A DNA stretch of 31,504 nucleotides from the NCBI GenBank assembly GCA_910586715.1, contig CAJUJG010000041.1, positions 1 to 31,504 of the forward strand, given 5' to 3'. The notes beneath the pieces are model-generated. The model saw nothing but the letters and a program-made list of their open reading frames with translations. It made no database searches and had not been told where the DNA came from. This document shows, piece after piece, positions 7,167 to 12,751 of the stretch. Source of the stretch: an uncultured Lachnospiraceae bacterium (lineage in GTDB: Bacteria; Bacillota; Clostridia; Lachnospirales; Lachnospiraceae). Made by a program: the position numbers and the translations under genes. The first letter of the stretch is position 1; each line of letters begins with the position of its first letter.

Positions 7167-7583
7167 ATGAAAATTGCAGTCACCTATGAAAGCGGAATGA
7201 TTTTCCAGCACTTTGGACATACGGAGCAGTTTAAGGTTTACGAAACTGCAGATGGGAAGATTATAAATGCGGAGGTTATAAGTACACAAGGCAGCGGACA
7301 TGGCGCTTTGGCAGGTATGCTGTCATCGTTAAAATGCGATGCGCTGATTTGCGGCGGAATTGGCGCAGGTGCGCAGATGGCATTGGCAGATGCAGGCATT
7401 CAGCTCTACGGCGGCGCATCGGGAAGTACGGACGAGGCAGTCAATGCACTGCTTGCAGGAACACTGGCATTTAACCCCGATGTGCACTGCGATCACCATG
7501 ACGGTGGAGAACATCAGTGCGGCGAGGGTCACTCATGCGGGGCAGATAAGCACGGCTGCGCGGGAAATGGAGCGCATCATTGA
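7167..7583 (+). CDS. NifX/NifB-type dinitrogenase iron-molybdenum cofactor-like protein with a His/Cys-rich tail
   Basis: Residues 1-110 match the NifX-like iron-molybdenum cofactor-binding domain: KIAVTYESGMIFQHFGHTEQF, GALAGMLSSLKCDALICGGIGAGAQMALADAGI, and a final helix with DEAVNALLAG. Stand-alone versions are common in anaerobes without nitrogenase and probably carry metal or metal-sulfur clusters. From about residue 110 the protein ends in a tail with eight His and five Cys (CDHH, GEHQCGEGHSCG, DKHGC, GAHH), which suggests metal binding. Homologues normally begin at MKIAVTY, so I use ATG 7167, although ATG 7155 is possible; the purine-rich GGGAAAGGA abuts 7155 and is 12 bases from 7167. 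It appears monocistronic. Confidence 0.85.
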   Translation: MKIAVTYESGMIFQHFGHTEQFKVYETADGKIINAEVISTQGSGHGALAGMLSSLKCDALICGGIGAGAQMALADAGIQLYGGASGSTDEAVNALLAGTLAFNPDVHCDHHDGGEHQCGEGHSCGADKHGCAGNGAHH

Positions 7584-7647
7584 GTTCGAGTGATGAAATG
7601 GGCTTTACTGAGTATAGCAGTGAAATTATCTAAAGGAGAAAGTTTAG

Positions 7648-8130
7648 ATGATAAAGAAAATACATGAAAAAGATATTGCAGAATGTGTCAATGTTATAAG
7701 AGAAAGCTTTATTACGGTTGCAGACGAACTAGGTTATACAATCGAAAATGCTTCACGTTTTACGGCATTTGCTACAACAGAGAATAGACTATTATATCAA
7801 TTAGAGAATGAACATAGACCTATGTTTGCATATTATTATAATGGTAAAATCATTGGTTATTATTCATTATCATTACAAGATAATAATGAGTGCGAACTTA
7901 ATAATCTATGTGTTCTTCCGCAATATCGTCATAAGCATATTGGGACAAAGTTGTTGGAGGATGCTTATATAAAAGCAAAAGAAATGAAATGTAAAAAGAT
8001 GAATATTGGAATTGTAGAAGAAAATATAATATTAAGAGAATGGTATGAGGATAATGGTTTTATCCATATAGGAACAAAAAAATTTGATTTTTTTCCATTT
8101 ACTTGTGGATATATGAAAAGGGATTTGTAA
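7648..8130 (+). CDS. GNAT family N-acetyltransferase
   Basis: A 160-residue GNAT protein. YYYNGKIIGYYSLSLQDNNEC is the central strand pair; LNNLCVLPQYRHKHIGTKLLEDA is the acetyl-CoA loop with the RHKHIG version of Q/RxxGxG/A; MNIGIVEENIILREWYEDNGF is the conserved motif B with a catalytic-position Tyr. The substrate is unknown. AAAGGAG lies eight bases before the ATG. The gene is clearly AT-richer than the NifX-like gene before it, hinting at a separate origin. The C-terminus FFPFTCGYMKRDL is typical of the family, so the gene looks complete. Confidence 0.85.
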   Translation: MIKKIHEKDIAECVNVIRESFITVADELGYTIENASRFTAFATTENRLLYQLENEHRPMFAYYYNGKIIGYYSLSLQDNNECELNNLCVLPQYRHKHIGTKLLEDAYIKAKEMKCKKMNIGIVEENIILREWYEDNGFIHIGTKKFDFFPFTCGYMKRDL

Positions 8131-8257
8131 ATTATCACGTGGCTTTATACAGATATGGTGTTTACTTTGTTGGTTGTATAGACATGGTGCTAGTGTTATG
8201 TAATAAGGTGATTAAGGAAAAATTGTGCTTTGAGTGTGCAAAATTTAAAAAAGTAGA

Positions 8258-8316
8258 TTGCTAAATTGCCGGGATTTGCTATAATAAAGGCGTGGCAACA
8301 TTTTGGCAACAGAAAA
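8258..8316 (+). promoter_or_regulatory. Candidate promoter followed by paired TGGCAACA repeats
   Basis: TTGCTA (8258-8263), a 16-base spacer and TATAAT (8280-8285) make a plausible promoter with no gene directly behind it. Just downstream the octamer TGGCAACA occurs twice, separated by a few bases (about 8294-8312). Closely paired repeats of this kind occur next to integrase genes in Clostridia, but no integrase is present here. Confidence 0.33.
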
Positions 8317-8432
8317 TGAGCAAACCATAATAAATGATGTAATTGATGTAAAAATTGGCATGTATTTGCATAAAACCTAAACAAATACAGTTAATAACAA
8401 CAAAGGACACGCCGAATCGGACAAAAAGAATG

Positions 8433-8517
8433 GACTGTTCCCTGCCTGCAGCGACTGCGGGGGAGCAGTCTGTTACTGTTCACCTCGTTTCAGTAGCAGG
8501 CAGAAATCCGTCGCAGT
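8433..8517 (+). other. Structured region with competing stem-loops, possible leader RNA
   Basis: GACTGTTCCC (8433-8442) pairs with GGGAGCAGTC (8461-8470) apart from one wobble. CTGTTACTG (8470-8478) pairs with CAGTAGCAG (8491-8499), again with one wobble. In addition CTGCCTGC (8442-8449) is complementary to GCAGGCAG (8496-8503) and ACTGCG to CGCAGT (8512-8517), pairings that exclude the second hairpin. The block starts about 160 bases before the VOC gene. It could be a regulatory leader or the debris of a GC-rich repeat; I recognise no known riboswitch class. The rest of 8131-8591 holds only the candidate promoter. Confidence 0.35.
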
Positions 8518-8591
8518 GAATGCGAGGTCCTGTTTAAATGGTAACTGTAAGTTTTCCACTTGTAAAAAGATGAAAGGGATTATATTCTATT

Positions 8592-8954
8592 ATGAAATTG
8601 AAAAACGTTCTGATTGTCGTAAACGACATCGAAAAATCCATAGCATTTTATAAAAATCTGTTCGGACTGGAGGTTCTTTTGGACAATGACGGAAATGTCA
8701 TCATGACAGAAGGGCTTGTCTTACAGGACGCAAAAATATGGAACTCCTTTCTGAAGCGGGATTGCATTTTCCGAAATAATGCGTGTGAATTATACTTTGA
8801 GGAAAGCGATATTGAGGGATTTGTGAAGAAACTGGAAAATTGCGGCGAGCCGATTGAATATGTGAATAAATTGATGACACATGCTTGGGGACAGAAGGTT
8901 GTGCGTTTTTATGACCCTGACGGGAATTTAATCGAGGTCGGAACTCCAATGTAG
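8592..8954 (+). CDS. VOC-superfamily (glyoxalase/bleomycin-resistance/dioxygenase-like) protein
   Basis: A 120-residue, single-domain vicinal-oxygen-chelate protein made of two beta-alpha-beta-beta-beta halves. The first half is NVLIVVNDIEKSIAFYKNLFGL, the family signature; the second ends VRFYDPDGNLIEVGTP, where the Glu is the usual metal ligand position. Small VOC proteins act as dimers and cover glyoxalase I-like, dioxygenase and drug-sequestration roles. The position after FYKNLFGL has no obvious metal ligand, so the function cannot be assigned. The ATG at 8592 has a rather distant AAAGGG site, about 13 bases away. Confidence 0.85.
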   Translation: MKLKNVLIVVNDIEKSIAFYKNLFGLEVLLDNDGNVIMTEGLVLQDAKIWNSFLKRDCIFRNNACELYFEESDIEGFVKKLENCGEPIEYVNKLMTHAWGQKVVRFYDPDGNLIEVGTPM

Positions 8955-9022
8955 GAGTATTTTATTACATTTCCATTAAAACGGAGCTGTAAACAAAAGC
9001 AAGAATTGTGAGGTGGAACGCT

Positions 9023-9553
9023 ATGAAAAGAAGTCGATTATCATATGATGAGTGGACATGTATTGTTTCTAAAAATATTTTTGGGAAGACGATAAATTCA
9101 GAATTACTAAATGGATATATTGGGCTTATGGAAATCAAAGAGGTAAACAAAGCGCAGGTTTGGAAATTCAATGGCAAAGACATTGTGGTTTGTGACAAAG
9201 GAAGAAAATGGCTGTCGATTTTGCCCAATAATGACTGGTATTGTATAACAGCTATGATGGATGAAGATGAAAAAATTCTGTTGTGGTACATAGATATGAT
9301 AGCGGCACAAGGAATTGATGCAGATGGGATGCCATATTTTGATGACTTATATTTGGATTTAGTAGTCTATCCGGATGGGACAATTGTAATTGATGACATG
9401 GACGAACTGGAGGATGCATTAACAAAAGGGGATATTACGCAGGAACAATTTCACCTTGCAATCGAAACAAGTCATAAACTGCAGAGGGGAATACTAAGTA
9501 ATATTGCTTCGTTTACAGAATATACAAAAAAGTGCTATGAAATTATTAAATGA
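9023..9553 (+). CDS. DUF402 domain-containing protein
   Basis: A 176-residue protein whose central part matches DUF402 (FomD-like; related Gram-positive proteins are nucleoside phosphatases and others occur with ribonucleases). The recognisable core is WLSILPNNDWYCITAMM, LLWYIDMIA, then YFDDLYLDLVVYPDG followed by DDMDELEDAL and ITQEQF, the acidic strand and helix that bind metal in the family. A nucleotide or phosphate substrate is therefore likely but unproven. ATG 9023 is preferred since GAGGTGG lies six bases before it; GTG 9008 lies before that site. The TGA is followed directly by a repetitive palindromic element. Confidence 0.8.
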   Translation: MKRSRLSYDEWTCIVSKNIFGKTINSELLNGYIGLMEIKEVNKAQVWKFNGKDIVVCDKGRKWLSILPNNDWYCITAMMDEDEKILLWYIDMIAAQGIDADGMPYFDDLYLDLVVYPDGTIVIDDMDELEDALTKGDITQEQFHLAIETSHKLQRGILSNIASFTEYTKKCYEIIK

Positions 9554-9896
9554 AGTCAAAAACCCCGCAGCAAGCTACGGGGCATCAAAATTGAACGCAG
9601 CAAGCTGCTGGGTTTTTGACCCTCGCGGCAGGCGAACTAAGATTGTTTCTAACGAAGAAATTGCCTGTCGTGGCTGTACGCCAAATAACCAATGTCCCTA
9701 TCATTTGGTGGAATGCACAAAAGAACATCATGTAGAAAAATGTAGCCAGTGCGGTGAATTTCCCTGCTCAAAAATTTCAGATATGCTCAAACGCTCCAAA
9801 GAATATCAGAAGAAATGCAGGGAGGTCTGTTCCCAAAAAGAGTATGTTATTTTAGAAAAAGCATTCTTTGAGAAAGAAAGCAATTTAATGAAATAA
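9504..9896 (+). CDS. DUF3795 protein, N-terminus replaced by an inserted repeat
   Basis: From residue about 55 this is a DUF3795 Cys-rich protein: CRGCTPNNQCPYHLVEC, then KCSQCGEFPCSKI and a Lys-rich helix ending FFEKESNLMK. The Cys pairs probably bind metal or a cluster. The family normally starts with a CGLxCxxC-type segment, absent here. Instead the frame starts inside the 3' end of the DUF402 gene and runs through a 66-bp palindromic repeat (coding ASYGASKLNAASCWVFDPRG), which is not protein-like. No ribosome site is visible for ATG 9504. I infer that the repeat inserted into or deleted the 5' end, leaving a fragment that may not be translated. A decayed copy of its tail lies at 10931. 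Confidence 0.6.
   Translation: MLRLQNIQKSAMKLLNEVKNPAASYGASKLNAASCWVFDPRGRRTKIVSNEEIACRGCTPNNQCPYHLVECTKEHHVEKCSQCGEFPCSKISDMLKRSKEYQKKCREVCSQKEYVILEKAFFEKESNLMK
9555..9625. repeat. REP-like nested palindromic element
   Basis: Outer arms GTCAAAAACCC (9555-9565) and GGGTTTTTGAC (9610-9620) are perfect 11-bp complements. Inside are CCCCG/CGGGG around CAGCAAGCTA, and GCAGC-AA-GCTGC. The unit GCAGCAAGCT occurs twice. From memory, similar elements, often followed by CCCTCGCGG as here, are scattered in Lachnospiraceae genomes. It could also work as a terminator after DUF402. Confidence 0.6.
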
Positions 9897-9931
9897 AAGA
9901 ATATTGTATGAAAAAGATGGGGGGATTTTTT

Positions 9932-10858
9932 ATGAAAAAAAGAATCACAATTGTATTGTACATTATGGTTCTGCTATTCAGCAGCGGTTGCGGTGTAAAA
10001 GTAGAGGAAGTGCCATTTTCCACACCCGATGAACAGCCTCAATCCGCGCAAAATCGGCAGACGGAAGAGGGGAATAATATAGATATAAATGATATTAATA
10101 GAAATGACATAATAGAAAAAAGCGAAACCGAAAGTATTCAAGATGAAATTGCAAAAATAGAGACAAAATCAAGTGAATATGAAAACGCTGATTGGAGCAG
10201 CATGGGGCAGCAGGAGATGAATCAGCTTACTGCGCAGTGGTATCAGCTTTGGGACGATGAGCTCAATTCGTTATGGAGCAGATTAAGCGATGAGTTGGAC
10301 GCGGAAGCGAAAGAAAAAGCGCTCGAGGAACAACGGGCATGGATAAAAAGAAAAGAGGAAAATGTAAAAGGCGCAGGTGCGGCGGCTTTTGGCGGAAGCC
10401 TGCAGCCGCAACTGGAAAACACAACCGCCGAAGAAATGACGCGGGCAAGGGCATACACGCTTGCCGCATATTTAGCAGATGTCAGAAACGAACCATTTAC
10501 GATTTCGCCTGAAATCCAAGAAAGCATCGATACGGCGGATCCAAGCTTGGATGATGTTTTTCAAAAATTTGAAGGACAGTGGATATTTGATGTGGAGCGC
10601 GGCGCATGTGTCGGCATTGAAAGGACGGAAACGTGTACATATGGCGTTGAAGGAAGCAATTGGACGGTTTGGGTAACTGGCGGTGATATTATCTCTGACC
10701 TTGACGTATATGGTTATACGGGAAACAGCATCCTATTCAAGATTGCACATGACGGTTTCGATGCTTTTTATGAACTCTCATTCGACATGACTAACTCGGT
10801 CAATTTTGCGTATGGAACTTCTTTGGACGCGATGGATGAGGTTATTGTTTGTGAGTGA
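9932..10858 (+). CDS. Lipoprotein with an LprI-type (lysozyme inhibitor-like, DUF1311) domain
   Basis: A 308-residue exported protein. Residues 1-20 are a signal peptide with basic start KKRITIV, hydrophobic core and lipobox SSGC, so Cys about 19 should be lipidated. A low-complexity Glu/Asn/Gln linker follows. Around residues 90-195 is an LprI-type domain: QWYQLWDDELNSLWSRL, ALEEQRAWIKRKE, GGSLQPQ, and ARAYTLAAYL, the last being the typical end helix. A C-terminal beta-rich part (TWTV-like strands, ISDLDVYGYTGNSI) has no assigned family. LprI-like proteins inhibit lysozyme in some bacteria; that role here is inference. ATG 9932 is chosen because GGGGGGA lies six bases before it. It sits between two copies of a DUF3795 tail. 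Confidence 0.75.
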   Translation: MKKRITIVLYIMVLLFSSGCGVKVEEVPFSTPDEQPQSAQNRQTEEGNNIDINDINRNDIIEKSETESIQDEIAKIETKSSEYENADWSSMGQQEMNQLTAQWYQLWDDELNSLWSRLSDELDAEAKEKALEEQRAWIKRKEENVKGAGAAAFGGSLQPQLENTTAEEMTRARAYTLAAYLADVRNEPFTISPEIQESIDTADPSLDDVFQKFEGQWIFDVERGACVGIERTETCTYGVEGSNWTVWVTGGDIISDLDVYGYTGNSILFKIAHDGFDAFYELSFDMTNSVNFAYGTSLDAMDEVIVCE

Positions 10859-10890
10859 AAGGTTGAAAGAAAATCTTTCAACCTTGATTT
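10859..10890 (+). terminator. Terminator stem of the lipoprotein gene
   Basis: AAGGTTGAAAGA (10859-10870) and TCTTTCAACCTT (10874-10885) form a perfect 12-bp stem with a 3-base loop, starting right after the stop codon. Only GATTTG follows, so the T run is short. Confidence 0.65.
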
Positions 10891-10892
10891 GA

Positions 10893-10928
10893 GGGTCAAA
10901 TGAACATGCAAGCATGTTCGCTTGACCC
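10893..10928. repeat. 36-base REP-like palindrome
   Basis: GGGTCAA pairs with TTGACCC and the inner GAACATGC with GCATGTTC, separated by a symmetric 2x2 mismatch and a 2-base centre. It is unusually perfect, lacks a T tail and lies at the boundary of the duplicated DUF3795 tail. From memory similar palindromes recur in Lachnospiraceae genomes. Confidence 0.55.
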
Positions 10929-10930
10929 AT

Positions 10931-11022
10931 GAATACAAAAATGCAGGGAAGTCTGTTCTCAAAAAGAATATGCTGTTTTAGAAAAAGCGTTTTTTGAGAA
11001 AGAGCAGAATTTAAAAAAGTAG
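10931..11022 (+). pseudogene. Decayed second copy of the DUF3795 C-terminal tail
   Basis: Read from about 10940, the frame gives CREVCSQKEYAVLEKAFFEK then EQNLKK and a TAG at 11020-11022. This is nearly the same as the last 30 residues of the DUF3795 frame ending at 9896 (CREVCSQKEYVILEKAFFEK). One base is missing near the start compared with the first copy (GAATACAAAAATGC against GAATATCAGAAGAAATGC). Everything upstream of the tail is gone. It is a paralogous scrap, not a gene. Confidence 0.75.
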
Positions 11023-11124
11023 AGAAATAAGTTCAAAAAAATGAGGATACAAGGTTGTGCTTTACAGAATTGTAAACAAATTCACATAAAACGCGCACAC
11101 TAAGAAAGGAGCATAGTTATAAAT

Positions 11125-11775
11125 ATGAGGAGACGAATTTTACCAATCGACGCTGTCATCTGCATCGCGCTGTCCATGCTGATAGCGCTTGGAACAGGCT
11201 ATGTGGCAAGCCGTATAGCGGAAGCCGCATATAAGAAAGAGTTGGAAGAACATCAAGCAGTAGATGGTGAGATTGGCGGACGGGCGGACGAATCAGCATT
11301 TCGGGCGCAAAGCATAGACGACCTGTTAAGCCATGACACATTTACAATCGTTTCGCACGGAATCCACTACAGAAACGAAGGCGCAGGCTTTTACGACAAC
11401 TATTATCTGTACAATGTCGAGCTTCCCAACGGAGAGCGGGTAGCTGCGCGCGTGAACGATGAAAGCGTCCAGTCAACAGGCGATTCCATGTTTAGCGGAG
11501 ACAGTATCCTGCCGCTCGGTCAGGTGGTTTGGGAGGATTTGACAAAAAATGAAATCTTCCTAAATCAAATCGAAACCGCAGAGCCGCTCACGCGCACGGA
11601 TTTTTATGTAGATATGGTAGGAAATACAGGTGTGTTAGCCGCAGATTTGGCACTGGAAACACCTAAAATCGTGACGCAAGTGCTGACTGTATTTATATTC
11701 TTCCCCATTTTCCACACGATTGGCTCTAAATTAGGAATTTTTCCACCGTATTTTGCACCGAGAAAGAAGAGATAG
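11125..11775 (+). CDS. Membrane protein of unknown function with terminal transmembrane helices
   Basis: A 216-residue protein. Residues 8-32 (DAVICIALSMLIALGTGYVAS) form a transmembrane helix or uncleaved signal, and residues about 180-200 (IVTQVLTVFIFFPIFHTIG) form a second one, followed by a short basic end PRKKR. Between them lies an extracytoplasmic beta-rich domain of about 140 residues (TFTIVSHGIHYRNEG, YLYNVELPNGERVAARVND, ILPLGQVVWEDL) that looks like a small barrel or OB-like fold. I do not recognise a family. AAGGAGC lies 14 bases before the ATG, a long spacing. The palindrome TTTACAGAATTGTAAA upstream at about 11061-11076 may be an operator. It stands alone. Confidence 0.6.
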   Translation: MRRRILPIDAVICIALSMLIALGTGYVASRIAEAAYKKELEEHQAVDGEIGGRADESAFRAQSIDDLLSHDTFTIVSHGIHYRNEGAGFYDNYYLYNVELPNGERVAARVNDESVQSTGDSMFSGDSILPLGQVVWEDLTKNEIFLNQIETAEPLTRTDFYVDMVGNTGVLAADLALETPKIVTQVLTVFIFFPIFHTIGSKLGIFPPYFAPRKKR

Positions 11776-11838
11776 AAGAAGGATATTGTAACGAAAACAT
11801 TGACAATATTCCAAACGGCGCAAAAATAAAATTACCCG

Positions 11839-12057
11839 ATGCGTAATTTAAAAACAAGGAGAAAGGATTTGGAACTTGTTTACGCAACCCTAGAGGGATA
11901 TTTTGCGATTGATGTAAAATCAAGGCGTGAACAATGGAGAGTAATTCTTCAGCCATTGGATGAAAATAAAAATCCATATAATCCTTGCAATATTGACCAA
12001 ATAGCAAATATTGTTAAAATAGTAGAGATTTCGGAGGTGAGCAAACATTATAAGTAA
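11839..12057 (+). pseudogene. HigB/RelE-type toxin, N-terminally truncated
   Basis: The last 60 residues match the C-terminal half of a HigB-like mRNA interferase (plasmid maintenance killer protein): GYFAIDVKSRREQWRVILQP, then KIVEISEVSKHYK, the usual end before a HigA gene. Full-length toxins have about 105-115 residues with an N-terminal helical half; here only 72 codons exist after the first ATG, and no ribosome site precedes it. The upstream bases 11776-11838 do not restore the missing half in any frame. The active-site N-terminal elements are thus missing and it is probably inactive. The antitoxin gene follows directly. Confidence 0.65.
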
Positions 12058-12076
12058 CTATATAGAATATCATGAT

Positions 12077-12358
12077 ATGATTGCGTTTCATTCCGGATAT
12101 TATATTAAGAAAATCGTTGAGGAAAGCAGACTTACACAAGAGGACTATGCAAAAAGATTAGACACGACACCTAAAAATCTCAGCCTTATAATCAGAGGAG
12201 AGCAGAGCTTGTCCATTGACATTGCCATGAAGCTTTCTGGAATGATTGGAACAAGTGTAAATTATTGGCTCAATCTTCAAAATGCTTATGATACTTTGAT
12301 TGCCGAATTTAAATCGGAAGAAGAATTGGCGCAGGAACGTAAAGTATTTGAATACTAG
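12077..12358 (+). CDS. higA: HigA-type antitoxin, XRE helix-turn-helix domain; C-terminal peptidase part deleted
   Basis: The frame gives IAFHSGYYIKKIVEESRLTQ, then DYAKRLDTTPKNLSLIIRGEQ, and LSGMIGTSVNYWLNLQNAYD, a textbook HigA antitoxin with its XRE DNA-binding domain. The family usually begins a few residues earlier (x-x-Y-I-E-Y-H-D). That stretch is present in frame (SNYIEYHD), but its start codon would be ATT at 12047, nine bases after a strong GGAGG. ATG 12077 has no ribosome site. The original start therefore seems mutated. The frame ends at TAG 12356. The longer HigA-IrrE relatives continue into a metallopeptidase; only its last 58 residues survive just downstream in another frame. 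Confidence 0.75.
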   Translation: MIAFHSGYYIKKIVEESRLTQEDYAKRLDTTPKNLSLIIRGEQSLSIDIAMKLSGMIGTSVNYWLNLQNAYDTLIAEFKSEEELAQERKVFEY

Positions 12359-12528
12359 AGAAAAAGCAGTATGATTTGCAGGCAATTAAAATTTTTGCAA
12401 ATCAGATAGAACGTGATCCAGGGATTATGCTAGGAAGATTACAGAATGATGGAATTATAGGATTTGATGATTGGGAGATGAAGCCATTACGGCATCAGTA
12501 TAAGGTAAAAACAGGAATATATAGTTAA
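12355..12528 (+). pseudogene. C-terminal scrap of the HigA-fused ImmA/IrrE peptidase
   Basis: Shifted in frame from the end of higA, this 58-codon stretch reads LEKKQYDLQAIKIFANQIER, DPGIMLGRLQNDGII and ends KPLRHQYKVKTG. That is the typical end of HigA-IrrE fusion antitoxins (FAxxIGxxPGIVxGRLQHD). The entire peptidase core, including the HExxH zinc motif, is absent, so roughly 200 residues have been deleted with a frameshift. It confirms that the upstream gene was once a long HigA-peptidase fusion. Confidence 0.7.
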
Positions 12529-12651
12529 TAGCGTCAAGATTGATGGCTTGAAAGTTTGGTGTGCAAACGCGTATGAAAATAGCTTGTTTTGACAGTTCAC
12601 TTTATGGAAAAAATGCAGAATATTAGGGAAACATGCCTTAAATTTGCGAAT

Positions 12652-12751
12652 ATTATAGCATAATTACTCCGTAATTATGGTAAGCTTATGCCCATTCGGG
12701 CGAGTATAATGTCTGACGACATTATAGCATAAAATGACACAAGTGTCATTT
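12652..12751. repeat. Cluster of palindromes bounded by a 12-bp direct repeat; terminator of the serine hydrolase gene
   Basis: ATTATAGCATAA occurs at 12652-12663 and 12721-12732. Between or beside them are three 9-bp perfect stems: CATAATTAC-TCC-GTAATTATG (12659-12679), TATAATGTC-TGAC-GACATTATA (12705-12726) and AAATGACAC-AA-GTGTCATTT (12732-12751), plus GCCC-ATTC-GGGC. The last stem contains the stop codon of the minus-strand serine hydrolase gene and probably ends its transcription. The others may do the same for higA or form a small mobile palindrome. The rest of 12529-12745 is empty. Confidence 0.55.

Noticed and set aside
8294..8312. Integrase attachment site suggested by paired TGGCAACA
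   Set aside because: No integrase, no matching second copy elsewhere in the window and no tRNA end, so an att call is not supportable.
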